Source: Erwinia persicina NBRC 102418
GTDB lineage: Bacteria > Pseudomonadota > Gammaproteobacteria > Enterobacterales > Enterobacteriaceae
DNA: 64,000 nt
Direction: 5' to 3'
Assembly (NCBI RefSeq): GCF_001571305.1
Contig: NZ_BCTN01000005.1
Span: 186,001 to 250,000, forward strand
Shown here: positions 21,319-30,796 of the stretch, one piece after another
Position numbering within the stretch: the first letter of the stretch is position 1
Layout of the letters: every line of letters starts with the position of its first letter
Program-made: the position numbers and the translations under genes
The notes under the pieces: generated by a model
Databases searched by the model: none
The model's input: only the letters and a program-made list of their open reading frames with translations
What the model was told of the DNA's origin: nothing

Positions 21319-22206
21319 TTAATGTTTGCTCTTGGCGAAGATCACGCGTGCCAGGATGTTCAGTAACAGTACGCACAGCGTAATAATCAGCACACCCGCC
21401 CAGGCCAGACTCTGCCATTCGGCAAACGGGCTCATGGCGAATTTAAAGATGGTCACCGGCAGGTTTGCCAGCGGCTGCATCATATCGGTGCTCCAGAACT
21501 GATTCGACAGCGAGGTAAACAGCAGGGGCGCTGTCTCCCCGGCAATGCGGGCAATCGCCAGCAGCACACCGGTCAGGATGCCCGACACGGACGCCTTCAG
21601 GGTGATCGCTGAAATCATCTTCCACTTCGGCGTTCCCAGTGCATAGGCTGCTTCACGCAGGCTGTCCGGTACCAGTCTCAGCATGTTTTCTGTGGTACGG
21701 ATAACTATCGGGATCTGCAACAGTGCCAGAGCGACCACGCCGGCCCAGCCAGAGAAGTGCTTCATCTGTGCCACCACGATGGTGTAAACAAACAACCCCA
21801 CCACAATCGACGGCGCAGACAGCAGGATGTCGTTAATAAAGCGGGTGACTTCGGCCAGCCAGGATTTACGGCCATATTCGGCCAGATAGATGCCCGCCAT
21901 AATGCCCAGTGGCGTACCGACGGCCGTTGACCAGAAGATCAGCAGCCCGCTGCCCGCCAGGGCATTCGCCAGACCACCGCCTGCCGTATTCGGTGGCGGG
22001 GTATTTTCGGTGAACAGCGACATCGTCATGCCATCAATACCGCGTGTGACGGTTGAAAACAGGATCCATACCAGCCAGAACAAACCAAATGCCATGGTCA
22101 GTAACGACAGGGTCAGGGCAATCCGGTTTTTCATCCGGCGCCACGCCTGCATTTTGCGGCGTGAGGCTAACAGTTCGTCACGCGACTGTAATTCCATCGT
22201 GGTCAT
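21319..22206 (-). CDS. pstA: Phosphate ABC transporter permease PstA
   Basis: PstA, one of two inner-membrane permeases of the Pst importer: 295 residues, six hydrophobic segments and the permease coupling region [19 protein letters not shown]. The start overlaps the pstC stop (ATGA at 22203-22206), indicating translational coupling. It is 43 nt upstream of pstB. Confidence 0.97.
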   Translation of the reverse strand: MTTMELQSRDELLASRRKMQAWRRMKNRIALTLSLLTMAFGLFWLVWILFSTVTRGIDGMTMSLFTENTPPPNTAGGGLANALAGSGLLIFWSTAVGTPLGIMAGIYLAEYGRKSWLAEVTRFINDILLSAPSIVVGLFVYTIVVAQMKHFSGWAGVVALALLQIPIVIRTTENMLRLVPDSLREAAYALGTPKWKMISAITLKASVSGILTGVLLAIARIAGETAPLLFTSLSNQFWSTDMMQPLANLPVTIFKFAMSPFAEWQSLAWAGVLIITLCVLLLNILARVIFAKSKH

Positions 22207-23165
22207 GAACGTGCTCCTTCACTTTTCGCCAGGCGCAGGATCATCAGTTTCGAACAGGCCAGCACGATAAAGGTAATCACAAACAGGATCAGCCCCAGCT
22301 CCATCAGCGCAGCGGTATGCACACCCGACTCGGCTTCAGCAAATTCGTTGGCCAGCGCAGAGGTAATACTGTTGCCCGGCATAAACAGCGATGCGCTGTC
22401 GAGCTGGTAGGTGTTACCGATAATAAAGGTCACCGCCATCGTTTCGCCCAGCGCACGCCCCAGACCCAGCATCACGCCGCCAATCACCCCATTTTTGGTG
22501 AATGGCAGTACCACACGCCACATCACTTCCCAGGTGGTACAGCCGATACCGTAAGCGGACTCCTTCATCATGACCGGCGTCTGCTCGAATACGTCACGCA
22601 TCACTGAGGCGATGTAAGGGATAATCATAATCGCGAGGATAATCCCGGCGGCCAGAATCCCGATACCAAAAGCCGGGCCGGAGAACAGGGTGCCAACAAT
22701 CGGTACGTTAGCCAGTACGTCACCGACCGGCTGCTGGAAGTAGGTGGCAAACAGCGGAGCAAAGATAAACAGGCCCCACATGCCGTAAACAATACTGGGG
22801 ATCGCCGCCAGCAGTTCAATCGCCACGCCCAGCGGGCGACGCAGCCAGTTGGGTGCAAGTTCCGTCAGGAACAGGGCGATGCCGAAGCTCACCGGGACAG
22901 CGATAAGCAGGGCAATAATGGAGGTCACGACGGTGCCGTAAATCGGCACCAGCGCACCAAACTGTTCGTTAGGGGCATCCCACTCTTTGTTCCACAGGAA
23001 CGAGAAGCCAAATTTCTGGATGCTCGGCCACGAGGAGATGATCAGGGAGACAATGATGCCGCCGAGCAGCAACAGCACGATCAGCGCAGCCAGTTTGACC
23101 AGTGCGCCGAAGATGATGTCACCCTGTTTTCCGGGGGCCTTGAATGCCGGCTTGGTTTCAGCCAT
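22203..23165 (-). CDS. pstC: Phosphate ABC transporter permease PstC
   Basis: PstC, the second Pst permease: 320 residues with hydrophobic segments starting at about residue 22, and the coupling loop [21 protein letters not shown]. It is separated from pstS by 99 nt that hold a strong hairpin, so its expression is probably lower than that of pstS. Confidence 0.97.
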   Translation of the reverse strand: MAETKPAFKAPGKQGDIIFGALVKLAALIVLLLLGGIIVSLIISSWPSIQKFGFSFLWNKEWDAPNEQFGALVPIYGTVVTSIIALLIAVPVSFGIALFLTELAPNWLRRPLGVAIELLAAIPSIVYGMWGLFIFAPLFATYFQQPVGDVLANVPIVGTLFSGPAFGIGILAAGIILAIMIIPYIASVMRDVFEQTPVMMKESAYGIGCTTWEVMWRVVLPFTKNGVIGGVMLGLGRALGETMAVTFIIGNTYQLDSASLFMPGNSITSALANEFAEAESGVHTAALMELGLILFVITFIVLACSKLMILRLAKSEGARS

Positions 23166-23230
23166 AGAATTCTCGAGTCTGTTACTGCAGATACGTATCG
23201 GGCAAGGCTAACCTGCCCATGGGGGTCATA

Positions 23231-23251
23231 CGCACCACCTGCGGTGGTGCG
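23231..23251 (-). other. Intercistronic hairpin between pstS and pstC
   Basis: A perfect 9-bp stem CGCACCACC/GGTGGTGCG with a 3-nt loop, 14 nt after the pstS stop. It lacks a T-run, fitting 3' stabilisation of pstS mRNA or partial attenuation, so that the binding protein is made in excess over the permeases. Confidence 0.55.
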
Positions 23252-23264
23252 TTACTGCCGTGGC

Positions 23265-24305
23265 TTAGTACAGAGCTTTGCCAGAGCTGTCTTTCACTTC
23301 TTTTTTCCAGGCGCTACGGATCTGCTCTACCACTGAATCAGGCAGGGAAGCATAGTCCAGGCTCGCGGTGGTTTTGCCGCCGTTTTTATAAGCCCAGTCA
23401 AAGAACTTCAGTACGGCAGCGCCTTTCTCAGCGTTAGCCTGCTCTTTGTGCACCAGGATAAAGGTCGTGGAGGTGATCGGCCACGCATTGTCGCCTTTCT
23501 GGAAGGTCAGGTCCTGAGCAAATGACTTGCTCCAGTCAGCCCCTTTCGCTGCGTCGCTAAAGCTCTTCTCACCTGGCTCAATGGCTTTGCCATCCGCATC
23601 CACCAGCTTGGTGTACGCCAGGCTGTTTTGTTTAGCGTAAGCGTACTCTACGTAACCGATGGAGCCCGGTAGACGCTGAACGAAGGCGGCCACGCCGTCG
23701 TTACCCTTGCCGCCCAGACCGGTTGGCCAGTTAACGGTGCTGCCTTTACCGACCTTGCTGCTCCAGTCACTGTTCACTTTAGACAGGTAGCTGGTAAACA
23801 CGAATGATGTACCGGAACCGTCAGCGCGGCGTACCACGTTGATGTTGGAATCAGGCAGTTTCACACCCGGGTTCAGCTTGGTGATCGCCGGGTCATTCCA
23901 CTTTTTAATGGTGCCCAGATAGATATCACCCACAGTCTTGCCGTCCAGGGTCAGCTGTCCAGATTTGATACCAGGAATATTAACCGCCAGTACCACCCCG
24001 CCAATAACTGTCGGAAACTGGAACAGGCCATTTTTTTCTAAATCTTCGTCTTTCATCGGTGCATCTGAAGCACCGAAATCTACGGTTTTAGCAATAATCT
24101 GCTTAACGCCGCCGGAAGAACCGATACCCTGATAGTTAACCTGGCTACCCGTCGCGGTGTTGTACTCTGCTGCCCACTTATTGTACACCGGTGCCGGGAA
24201 TGTCCCGCCTGCGCCAGTGAGATTGGTAGCGGCCATGGCAGAAACGGCGCTGAGAGACAGGGTTACTGCGACGAATTGAGCCAGGGTTTTGTGCATCAGT
24301 GTCAT
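23265..24305 (-). CDS. pstS: Periplasmic phosphate-binding protein PstS
   Basis: PstS binds phosphate in the periplasm and delivers it to PstCAB. The 346-residue precursor has a signal peptide (residues 1 to about 25, cleavage after SAMA). The mature protein shows [16 protein letters not shown], the phosphate-binding [10 protein letters not shown] and [10 protein letters not shown], and ends [15 protein letters not shown] precedes the ATG at 24305. Expression is probably PhoB-controlled from the boxes at 24505-24555, and the leader contains an ERIC element. Confidence 0.97.
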   Translation of the reverse strand: MTLMHKTLAQFVAVTLSLSAVSAMAATNLTGAGGTFPAPVYNKWAAEYNTATGSQVNYQGIGSSGGVKQIIAKTVDFGASDAPMKDEDLEKNGLFQFPTVIGGVVLAVNIPGIKSGQLTLDGKTVGDIYLGTIKKWNDPAITKLNPGVKLPDSNINVVRRADGSGTSFVFTSYLSKVNSDWSSKVGKGSTVNWPTGLGGKGNDGVAAFVQRLPGSIGYVEYAYAKQNSLAYTKLVDADGKAIEPGEKSFSDAAKGADWSKSFAQDLTFQKGDNAWPITSTTFILVHKEQANAEKGAAVLKFFDWAYKNGGKTTASLDYASLPDSVVEQIRSAWKKEVKDSSGKALY

Positions 24306-24351
24306 GTTCCCTCCACGGGATTAAAAAGTCAGGCCAGTTGCCGTGTTTATC

Positions 24352-24478
24352 TATAGCCAAAATAATTCGGGTTGCAGGCCGGCGACAAATGAGCGAATCC
24401 CGATGAGCTTACTGTTGTAAGTGATTCGGGTGAGCGAATGTAGCCAACGCACCTGCAGCTTGAAGTATGAAGGATATA
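24352..24478 (+). repeat. ERIC element, 127 bp
   Basis: Exactly the classical ERIC length, with terminal TATA, the core GAGCTTACTGTTGTAAGTGA followed by GGGTGAGCGAA, and the distal AACGCACCTGCAGCTTGAAG. The ends form the long imperfect inverted repeat typical of ERIC (about 27-bp arms). It lies between the Pho boxes and the pstS start codon and would be transcribed as antisense-oriented ERIC RNA in the pstS leader. Confidence 0.9.
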
Positions 24479-24504
24479 ATTATGATTGCTGCTGGAGGCA
24501 AAAT

Positions 24505-24555
24505 AGGACAGTTTGGTGACAGTAAAATGTACGAAATATGACACTTTTGTGACAC
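24505..24555 (-). promoter_or_regulatory. Two PhoB boxes of the pstS promoter
   Basis: On the minus strand, TGTCA repeats with 11-bp period form box 1 (24538-24555, TGTCAcaaaagTGTCA) and box 2 (24505-24522, CTGTCAccaaaCTGTCC). The order, spacing and the following CTATTTTGC match the E. coli pstS promoter. The boxes act as the -35 region bound by PhoB~P; the transcript should start near 24490. Confidence 0.85.
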
Positions 24556-24692
24556 ACCCCACCGGTATTCCCTCATCACAAGATGGCTTCCCCGCGCCCG
24601 CATCAGGCTTTTAATGCGATCACACTTCCTGCCGCTGCGCTGGTTTTTCATGGTGCTACTTTTTCCCTTCCACAGGACAGGAGATAACCACC

Positions 24693-25808
24693 ATGAAAAT
24701 AACGGCTGCGGTCATCAACCACGTCAATGCCCCCTACCAGCTGGAGACGTTGGAGCTGACGGCCTTACGCGACGATGAGGTGCGGGTAAAAGTCGTCGCC
24801 TCCGGGATCTGTCATTCCGACGAAGCGCTGCGCGTGGGTGATGAAGAACATTTTTTTCCGGGCGTACTTGGCCACGAAGGTTCAGGGATCGTTGAGGAGG
24901 TGGGGCGATCGGTGAAAGGGATTAACGCGGGCGATCACGTCGTTATGTCTTACGCTTACTGCGGTGGCTGCGCTCAGTGTCGTCAGGGCCAACCCTCTCG
25001 CTGCCAGGATTGGGGAATGATGAACGCCGGAGGGTTCCGCCATGACGGCAGCGCCGTGCTGCTGAAGCCCGATGGGGAGAAGGTGTCTACGATGTTCTCC
25101 CAGTCCTCTTTTGCCACCCATTGCCATACCCGCCTCAACAACCTGATCGTCGTGGATAAAACGGCAGACCTGCGTCTGATGGCACCGCTGGGTTGTGGGT
25201 TGTTAACGGGTTCATCGACGGTATTCAACGGACTGAAACCGCAGCCCGGTTCTGACATTGCTGTCTTTGGTACCGGGGCTGTCGGTATGGCGGCGATCAT
25301 GGCGGCAAAAATTGCCGGATGCCGGCACATCATTGCGATTGATATCCATGATCCCCGCCTGTCGCTGGCGCGCGAACTGGGTGCGACCGATACCATTAAC
25401 AGCAGCCAAAGCGAGGTGGTCAGCGCCATTGCCAGCCTCACCCAGGACAAGGGTGTCAATTACGCCATCGACACCACCGGCCTGTCTGCGGTGATGAAAA
25501 GTGCGCTGGATGCGCTGGCGACGGGCGGTACGCTGGCCCCGCTGGCCGTCACGCGCCACGATTTAACCTTTAATCCGATGCGCAGCCTGGTCGCCTCCGG
25601 CAAACGTGTCGTCGGCATTCTCATGGGCAATGCCATTCCTCAGGTTTCCGTACCGCAGTTGATTGAGTGGCATCAGCGTGGGGAGTTCCCGTTTGAGAAG
25701 TTAGTGAAATTCTATGACCTTGCAGACATCAATCAGGCAAGAGCGGACTCCGCCAGCGGCGTCACCATCAAGCCCGTGCTGATCGTCGATAAAAGCTACC
25801 GGATATAA
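24693..25808 (+). CDS. Zinc-dependent alcohol dehydrogenase, aryl-alcohol type
   Basis: A 371-residue medium-chain dehydrogenase. Catalytic zinc ligands: Cys40 (GICHSDE), His61 (GHEGSG) and Cys168 (LGCGLLTG). The structural zinc lobe has Cys90, 93, 96 and 104, and the Rossmann motif is GTGAVG (193-198). The overall pattern resembles benzyl/aryl-alcohol dehydrogenases that oxidise alcohols to aldehydes with NAD. GGAG lies upstream of the ATG. It is 13 nt before an aldehyde dehydrogenase gene, so the pair probably converts an alcohol to its acid. The natural substrate is unknown. Confidence 0.85.
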   Translation: MKITAAVINHVNAPYQLETLELTALRDDEVRVKVVASGICHSDEALRVGDEEHFFPGVLGHEGSGIVEEVGRSVKGINAGDHVVMSYAYCGGCAQCRQGQPSRCQDWGMMNAGGFRHDGSAVLLKPDGEKVSTMFSQSSFATHCHTRLNNLIVVDKTADLRLMAPLGCGLLTGSSTVFNGLKPQPGSDIAVFGTGAVGMAAIMAAKIAGCRHIIAIDIHDPRLSLARELGATDTINSSQSEVVSAIASLTQDKGVNYAIDTTGLSAVMKSALDALATGGTLAPLAVTRHDLTFNPMRSLVASGKRVVGILMGNAIPQVSVPQLIEWHQRGEFPFEKLVKFYDLADINQARADSASGVTIKPVLIVDKSYRI

Positions 25809-25821
25809 AGGAGCAGGCGCA

Positions 25822-27138
25822 ATGGAGTCGAAAGAGAAGGGAGCGTTACTCGAGATTTTTCACCGGCAGAAAACCCTCTTTTTATCCGGCATCACCCGGG
25901 ATAATACGTTTAAAAAAAACCAGCTGGGTAAATTAAAAAACGCGCTACTGGGCCACAAAGAGGAGATTTACCGGGCGATGTGGGCCGATCTCGGCCGCAG
26001 CGAAGCGGGCGTGGAACAGGCTGAAATCGCCCCGCTGATGAATGAAATCAATTACGCCATCAGCCATCTTGATGAGTGGTCCGTCGAGAAAAAGGTACCG
26101 ACCCCACCATCACTGGGCAACAGTGAAAGCTATATTACGCGGGAGGGGTATGGTGTTAACTATATCATCGGGCCGTTTAACTACCCCCTGTTCCTTAGCG
26201 TTTGTCCGCTGATTGGGGCTATTGTCGGCGGCAACACCGCTATTATCAAGCCCTCTGAAGCCACGCCCGCCGCCTCTGCGGTGATTGAGAAAATCATCAA
26301 CAGAACCTTTGAACCAGACTATATCCACGTCTGCCAGGGGGCAAAAGAAGAAAATGAGTTTCTGCTTACGCTGCCGTTTAACCTGATTTTCTTCACCGGC
26401 AGCCCACTGGTGGGAAAAGTCGTGATGGCCGCCGCGGCGAAGCATCTCACCCCGGTACTGCTGGAAATGGGCGGTAAATGTCCGGCGATTGTGCTGGAGG
26501 ATGCCGACCCGGAAGTAGTGGTGGCCGAGCTGGTCGCCAGTAAGATGATCAACAGTGGTCAAACCTGCGTGGCCCCGGATTATCTTTATATCGACAGGCG
26601 GATTAAACCACAAATCGTCAGTCAACTGTGCACGGCGCTAAATAGCAGGTTTGGTGTGGCTGGCAGCCACGGCAGGATAGTTTCCAACGCGGCTTACACA
26701 CGCCTGGAAAAAATCCTCGCCAGCAGCGACGGAAAGATTGTCTGGCGCGGAGCATCGGATAAGGCACAGCGCTTTTTTGGCGCCGCTATCGTGGACAATG
26801 TCAGCTTTCACGACAGCACCATGCAGCAGGAGTTATTTGGTCCGATCTTTCCCGTACTGACTTTCGACAGCGAGCAGGAGATTGCGACACTTATTAATAC
26901 TTATCATCCACAGCCGCTGGCAGCCTATGTTTTTTCCCGCGACACTGACCGCGCCCGTGCCCTCATTGACACCATCCCGTCGGGAGATGCCGGGATCAAC
27001 GCGCTGCTGCTTCATGCGGCTTCGCCTTATCTGCCTTTTGGCGGCGTGGGTGTCTCCGGGATGGGCTGTTATCATGGGGAGTATTCTTACCAGGCCTTTA
27101 CGCATCCGAAGTCATTACGCGTAAAAAAAACAGGATAG
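25822..27138 (+). CDS. Aldehyde dehydrogenase, class 3 / coniferyl-type
   Basis: A 438-residue NAD(P)-dependent aldehyde dehydrogenase of the shorter class-3 type. Visible: oxyanion Asn region GPFNYPL, FTGS (nucleotide loop, about 191-194), general base Glu215 in LEMGGKCP and nucleophile Cys249 in SGQTCVAPDY. It is translated just after the alcohol dehydrogenase gene (13-nt gap with AAGGAG) and should oxidise its aldehyde product. The pair sits between pstS and glmS, a lineage-specific insertion point. Confidence 0.88.
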   Translation: MESKEKGALLEIFHRQKTLFLSGITRDNTFKKNQLGKLKNALLGHKEEIYRAMWADLGRSEAGVEQAEIAPLMNEINYAISHLDEWSVEKKVPTPPSLGNSESYITREGYGVNYIIGPFNYPLFLSVCPLIGAIVGGNTAIIKPSEATPAASAVIEKIINRTFEPDYIHVCQGAKEENEFLLTLPFNLIFFTGSPLVGKVVMAAAAKHLTPVLLEMGGKCPAIVLEDADPEVVVAELVASKMINSGQTCVAPDYLYIDRRIKPQIVSQLCTALNSRFGVAGSHGRIVSNAAYTRLEKILASSDGKIVWRGASDKAQRFFGAAIVDNVSFHDSTMQQELFGPIFPVLTFDSEQEIATLINTYHPQPLAAYVFSRDTDRARALIDTIPSGDAGINALLLHAASPYLPFGGVGVSGMGCYHGEYSYQAFTHPKSLRVKKTG

Positions 27139-27242
27139 CGAAAGAGGCAGCGTATCCGTCTGCCTTGCCATCCCGCACTCAAGCCCGGTCACGTCACCCG
27201 AAGACGCGTATTACCGATGCCTGACCGCTTTTTCCCGTCAGG

Positions 27243-28562
27243 CTAGTTAACATTATGTTCTGCCAGCGCATTCGCAATCGCATTAAACATCAAAGAGGCT
27301 TCGAGCGGCTGCTTATTTGCTGCAGGCTCGGCCTGAGGCCAGGTCGACCACTGCACAATCACCAGTTTCTGCTGCCGATCGATGGCGATCATCTGACCAT
27401 AAATCCCCTCAGCCGACAGCGCCTTATCGCGGGTTAACCCCTCCACAGGACGCGCTTTTTTGGTGTCCAGCGGTACGCTGCTGTTCCACCACTGGAAACC
27501 GAACTGTCCGTGAGGATAATCGGGTGTCACTGAGTTTTGCGCACGGGTCCAGCGAGTAGCCTCTTTTACCCAGCCATCGGGCAGGGTCCTGGTGCCATCA
27601 GGCAGAACACCATCGTTCATCACGAACAGCCCAAACTTGCCCCAGTCTTCGAGAGTGGCATTAAACCCGTGAGCGCCGACGTCATGTTTACCCGGCAGGT
27701 AGCTGTGCCAGACGCCATCATTCACCATGCCGTAAGGCTGCCAGATAGTATCCTGCAGATAGCGGGCCAGCGTTTCACCAGTGGCTTTTTCCAGCGTGTC
27801 GCCTAATACCCAGGCGCCGCCAGACGAGTAAGACCAGATCACGCCAGGTCTGGCATAGGCCTTCCGCTGAGGATCCAGTATCAGCTTACTGACGCACGCA
27901 TAGGTATCCTTGCCTGCTTCACACTGCGTCAGCCGGGCAAAATCAGAGGTCGGGTCGGTATAATCTTCGTTCCATGTCACACCGGAGGTATGTTGCAACA
28001 GGCTGCGCAAGGGTACATGTTCCCACGCCGTCCCCCGCACAGCAGGGTTGTATTTACCGGCCTCATCATCCAGTGAGGCTATTTGTCCCCGCTTCAGGGC
28101 AATGCCCACCAGCGTCGATACGACCGATTTACCGACCGAGCGTGACGTCCAGAGGGTGGTTTTTGTATTGCCCTTGTCGTAATGGTCCCAGACGATGTGA
28201 CCGTTTTTAATGACCATGAAGCCGGTCACGTTGTTACGGTGAAGGTAGTTTAACAACGTGTATTTGTGCCCCTGATATTCATAGGCCACGCGTGAAAGAG
28301 CATGGTGAACGACGGGAAGGGGGACGGGTTTACCCGCTCTGAAAATATCGCCAGGATAGGAGCGATAGTCGTTACGAAAACCGATAACACGCTCCTCAGG
28401 CGTCCAGGTAAGCATGTTTTTTACGTCGGGGAGGTTTTTATCCAGTGGCGTTGGGCAGGTGGTCAGCGGCACCGGGCAGCTGGCAGCAGACGTGGATCCC
28501 GCCACCCCCTGAGCGACCAGACAGAGCGTGATCAGACATAATCCGGTTTTCATCTTTTTCAT
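27243..28562 (-). CDS. Secreted serine hydrolase, beta-lactamase/class C fold
   Basis: A 439-residue precursor with a signal peptide (residues 1 to about 27, cleaved near SAA). The catalytic SxxK motif is SVGK (Ser142-Lys145) and the second motif is YSS (Tyr245-Ser247) in place of YxN. It resembles the class C beta-lactamase-related esterases and 6-aminohexanoate-type amidohydrolases rather than a true beta-lactamase. Four cysteines soon after the signal peptide and in the 214-223 loop may form periplasmic disulfides. AGGGAAC precedes the ATG. It is convergent with the dehydrogenase pair. Confidence 0.82.
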   Translation of the reverse strand: MKKMKTGLCLITLCLVAQGVAGSTSAASCPVPLTTCPTPLDKNLPDVKNMLTWTPEERVIGFRNDYRSYPGDIFRAGKPVPLPVVHHALSRVAYEYQGHKYTLLNYLHRNNVTGFMVIKNGHIVWDHYDKGNTKTTLWTSRSVGKSVVSTLVGIALKRGQIASLDDEAGKYNPAVRGTAWEHVPLRSLLQHTSGVTWNEDYTDPTSDFARLTQCEAGKDTYACVSKLILDPQRKAYARPGVIWSYSSGGAWVLGDTLEKATGETLARYLQDTIWQPYGMVNDGVWHSYLPGKHDVGAHGFNATLEDWGKFGLFVMNDGVLPDGTRTLPDGWVKEATRWTRAQNSVTPDYPHGQFGFQWWNSSVPLDTKKARPVEGLTRDKALSAEGIYGQMIAIDRQQKLVIVQWSTWPQAEPAANKQPLEASLMFNAIANALAEHNVN

Positions 28563-28624
28563 CCTGTTCCCTTAACATCAGATGTGAGCGTTCATCTTAA
28601 AGAAAGCGAATAAGGATATTTGGA

Positions 28625-28667
28625 CAAAAAAAGTCCGGCATACTGTTTGTTACAGTAATGCCGGACT
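28625..28667 (-). terminator. Intrinsic terminator of glmS
   Basis: A 10-bp stem AGTCCGGCAT/ATGCCGGACT with inner ACTG/CAGT pairing and eight U residues in minus-strand sense, 32 nt past the glmS stop. Confidence 0.88.
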
Positions 28668-28698
28668 GCTGTGCGGGGTAGCGGTACTGAACGCCGGA

Positions 28699-30528
28699 TT
28701 ATTCTACCGTAACGGATTTCGCCAGGTTACGCGGCTGATCGACGTCGGTGCCTTTGATCAGGGCAACGTGATAGGACAGTAGCTGCAACGGCACGGTATA
28801 AAAAATAGGTGCGATAACCTCTTCGACATGCGGCAGCGGAATAATCCTCATCCCTTCGCTGTTAGCAAAACCGGCATCAATATCGGCGAAGACATAAAGC
28901 AGGCCACCACGGGCACGCACCTCTTCGATATTTGATTTCAGTTTTTCCAGCAGCTCATTGTTCGGTGCCACCACAATCACCGGCATATCGGCATCGATCA
29001 GTGCCAGCGGCCCGTGCTTCAGTTCACCGGCTGCGTAAGCTTCCGCATGAATATAGGAGATCTCCTTCAGCTTCAGCGCCCCTTCCATCGCGATTGGATA
29101 CTGATCGCCACGGCCCAGGAACAACGCATGATGCTTGTCAGAGAAATCTTCCGCCAGCGAAGCAATCAGCTCATCCTGCGACAACATCTGCTCGATGCGG
29201 CTTGGCAAGGCCTGCAGGGAGTGGACAATGTCGTGTTCCACCTGCGGGTCAACGCCTTTCAGACGACCGATTTTCGCCACCAGCATCAGCAGTACGGTCA
29301 GTTGCGTGGTGAACGCTTTGGTGGAGGCGACGCCAATTTCGGTGCCCGCTTTAGTCATCAGCGCCAGGTCTGACTCACGCACCAGTGATGAGCCGGCCAC
29401 GTTACAGATGGCCAGTGAGCCCAGGTATCCCAGCTCTTTCGACAGACGCAGTGCCGCCAGCGTATCCGCCGTTTCTCCCGACTGAGAAAGGGTGATCAGC
29501 AGACTGTTTTTACGCACCGCAGATTTGCGATAACGGAATTCAGAAGCAATCTCGACATCGCAGGGTACGTTTGCCAGTGACTCAAACCAGTAACGCGAAA
29601 CCATACCGGAATTGTAGGAAGTGCCACAGGCAACGATCTGAATATGCTCAACGTTTGCCAGCAGGGTATCCGCCTGCGGCCCCAGCTCGGAAAGGTCAAC
29701 TTCGCCGTGGCTGAAGCGACCGCTCAGGGTATTTTTAATGGCGACCGGCTGTTCGTAGATTTCTTTCTGCATGTAGTGACGGTAAACGCCTTTGTCACCG
29801 GCGTCATACTGTGCGTTAGACTCGATCTCTGCGCGTTTCACCTGCGTGCCGCTACGGTCGAAGATAGTCACATCACGGCGGGTAATTTCAGCAATGTCGC
29901 CCTCTTCCAGGTAGACAAAGCGGCGGGTAACCGGCAGTAACGCCAGCTGGTCAGAAGCAATAAAGTTTTCACCCACGCCACGGCCAATGACCAGCGGGCT
30001 GCCGGAGCGGGCCGCCACAACCGTCGACGGATCGCGGCTGTCCATAATAACCATGCCGTATGCGCCGCGCAGTGCAGGGATCACACGCTGCACAACCTCA
30101 CGCAGTGAGCCGCCCTGCTTCTGCTCCCAGTGAACCAGATGTGCCACCACTTCGGTGTCAGTTTCGGAAGCGAAGGTATAACCCCGGGCGATAAGCTGCT
30201 CGCGCAGCGGTTCATGATTCTCAATAATCCCGTTGTGGACAACGATGATCTGCTCAGAGATATGCGGATGCGCATTCGCTTCCGATGGCTCTCCATGCGT
30301 AGCCCAGCGGGTATGCGCAATACCCGTGCCTCCCACCAGCGCGGTGGTTTCTGCCGCTTCAGCAAGGTTCTGAACCTTACCCAGACGACGAAGGCGGGTG
30401 GCATGCCCTTGATGATCAACCACGGCCAGACCCGCAGAGTCATAGCCCCGATACTCCAGACGACGCAACCCTTCAAGCAGGATTTCCGCAATATCACGCT
30501 GCGCTACAGCACCAACAATTCCACACAT
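28699..30528 (-). CDS. glmS: Glutamine-fructose-6-phosphate aminotransferase
   Basis: GlmS makes glucosamine-6-phosphate from fructose-6-phosphate and glutamine, the first step to UDP-GlcNAc. The 609 residues equal E. coli GlmS. The mature N-terminal Cys nucleophile follows Met (MCGIVGAV), the glutaminase motif [13 protein letters not shown] is present, then two SIS domains ([18 protein letters not shown]) and C-terminal [11 protein letters not shown]. The start at 30528 is fixed by the required Cys2. It is 268 nt downstream of glmU, and the leader holds a hairpin that may be a GlmZ-control element. Confidence 0.98.
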   Translation of the reverse strand: MCGIVGAVAQRDIAEILLEGLRRLEYRGYDSAGLAVVDHQGHATRLRRLGKVQNLAEAAETTALVGGTGIAHTRWATHGEPSEANAHPHISEQIIVVHNGIIENHEPLREQLIARGYTFASETDTEVVAHLVHWEQKQGGSLREVVQRVIPALRGAYGMVIMDSRDPSTVVAARSGSPLVIGRGVGENFIASDQLALLPVTRRFVYLEEGDIAEITRRDVTIFDRSGTQVKRAEIESNAQYDAGDKGVYRHYMQKEIYEQPVAIKNTLSGRFSHGEVDLSELGPQADTLLANVEHIQIVACGTSYNSGMVSRYWFESLANVPCDVEIASEFRYRKSAVRKNSLLITLSQSGETADTLAALRLSKELGYLGSLAICNVAGSSLVRESDLALMTKAGTEIGVASTKAFTTQLTVLLMLVAKIGRLKGVDPQVEHDIVHSLQALPSRIEQMLSQDELIASLAEDFSDKHHALFLGRGDQYPIAMEGALKLKEISYIHAEAYAAGELKHGPLALIDADMPVIVVAPNNELLEKLKSNIEEVRARGGLLYVFADIDAGFANSEGMRIIPLPHVEEVIAPIFYTVPLQLLSYHVALIKGTDVDQPRNLAKSVTVE

Positions 30529-30545
30529 AGTTAATTTCCTGACAT

Positions 30546-30564
30546 GATGCCGTTCAGCGGCATC
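30546..30564 (-). promoter_or_regulatory. Hairpin in the glmS leader
   Basis: On the minus strand a 7-bp stem GATGCCG/CGGCATC with a 5-nt loop ends just upstream of the AGGAA that serves as glmS ribosome binding site. In E. coli glmS translation is activated by the sRNA GlmZ, which opens an inhibitory leader structure; this hairpin is a candidate for that structure. Confidence 0.4.
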
Positions 30565-30766
30565 AGCGTTGTCTTCTGACCTGAATATTCCGGTAATACG
30601 CTCATTCATTCAGGCGGCACGTTCGTGACGTCCCTGCAGCACAGAAGATCCTGTGCCTGAGAAAACGGGCGCAGTCAGCGCCTGTGCGGCCTGAAGGATG
30701 ACGCGTTATTCCGGTTCCCCGAGCCTTGTAGAGTGGGGATTATTTTTATATTTACTGCTTTTTACC

Positions 30767-30786
30767 GGCTGAAATCGTGTTCAGCC
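30767..30786 (-). other. Hairpin after glmU
   Basis: A perfect 7-bp stem GGCTGAA/TTCAGCC with a 6-nt loop, 10 nt after the glmU stop. Only GGTAAAAAG follows in transcript sense, so it is not a clear terminator; it may be a processing site in the glmUS message. Confidence 0.4.
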
Positions 30787-30796
30787 TGATGAAAAC

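Larger units (their letters stand above)
24306..24692. other. pstS leader / divergent dehydrogenase upstream region
   Basis: 387 bp without a gene. From left to right on the plus strand: a short pstS-proximal leader, a 127-bp ERIC, the Pho boxes, and about 130 bp upstream of the dehydrogenase gene in which I could not place a promoter. Confidence 0.75.

Noticed and set aside
27145-27243. Terminators in the gap between the aldehyde dehydrogenase and serine hydrolase genes
   Set aside because: AGGCAG/CTGCCT and GCCTGAC/GTCAGGC stems are short, with long or T-poor contexts, so neither could be supported as a terminator.
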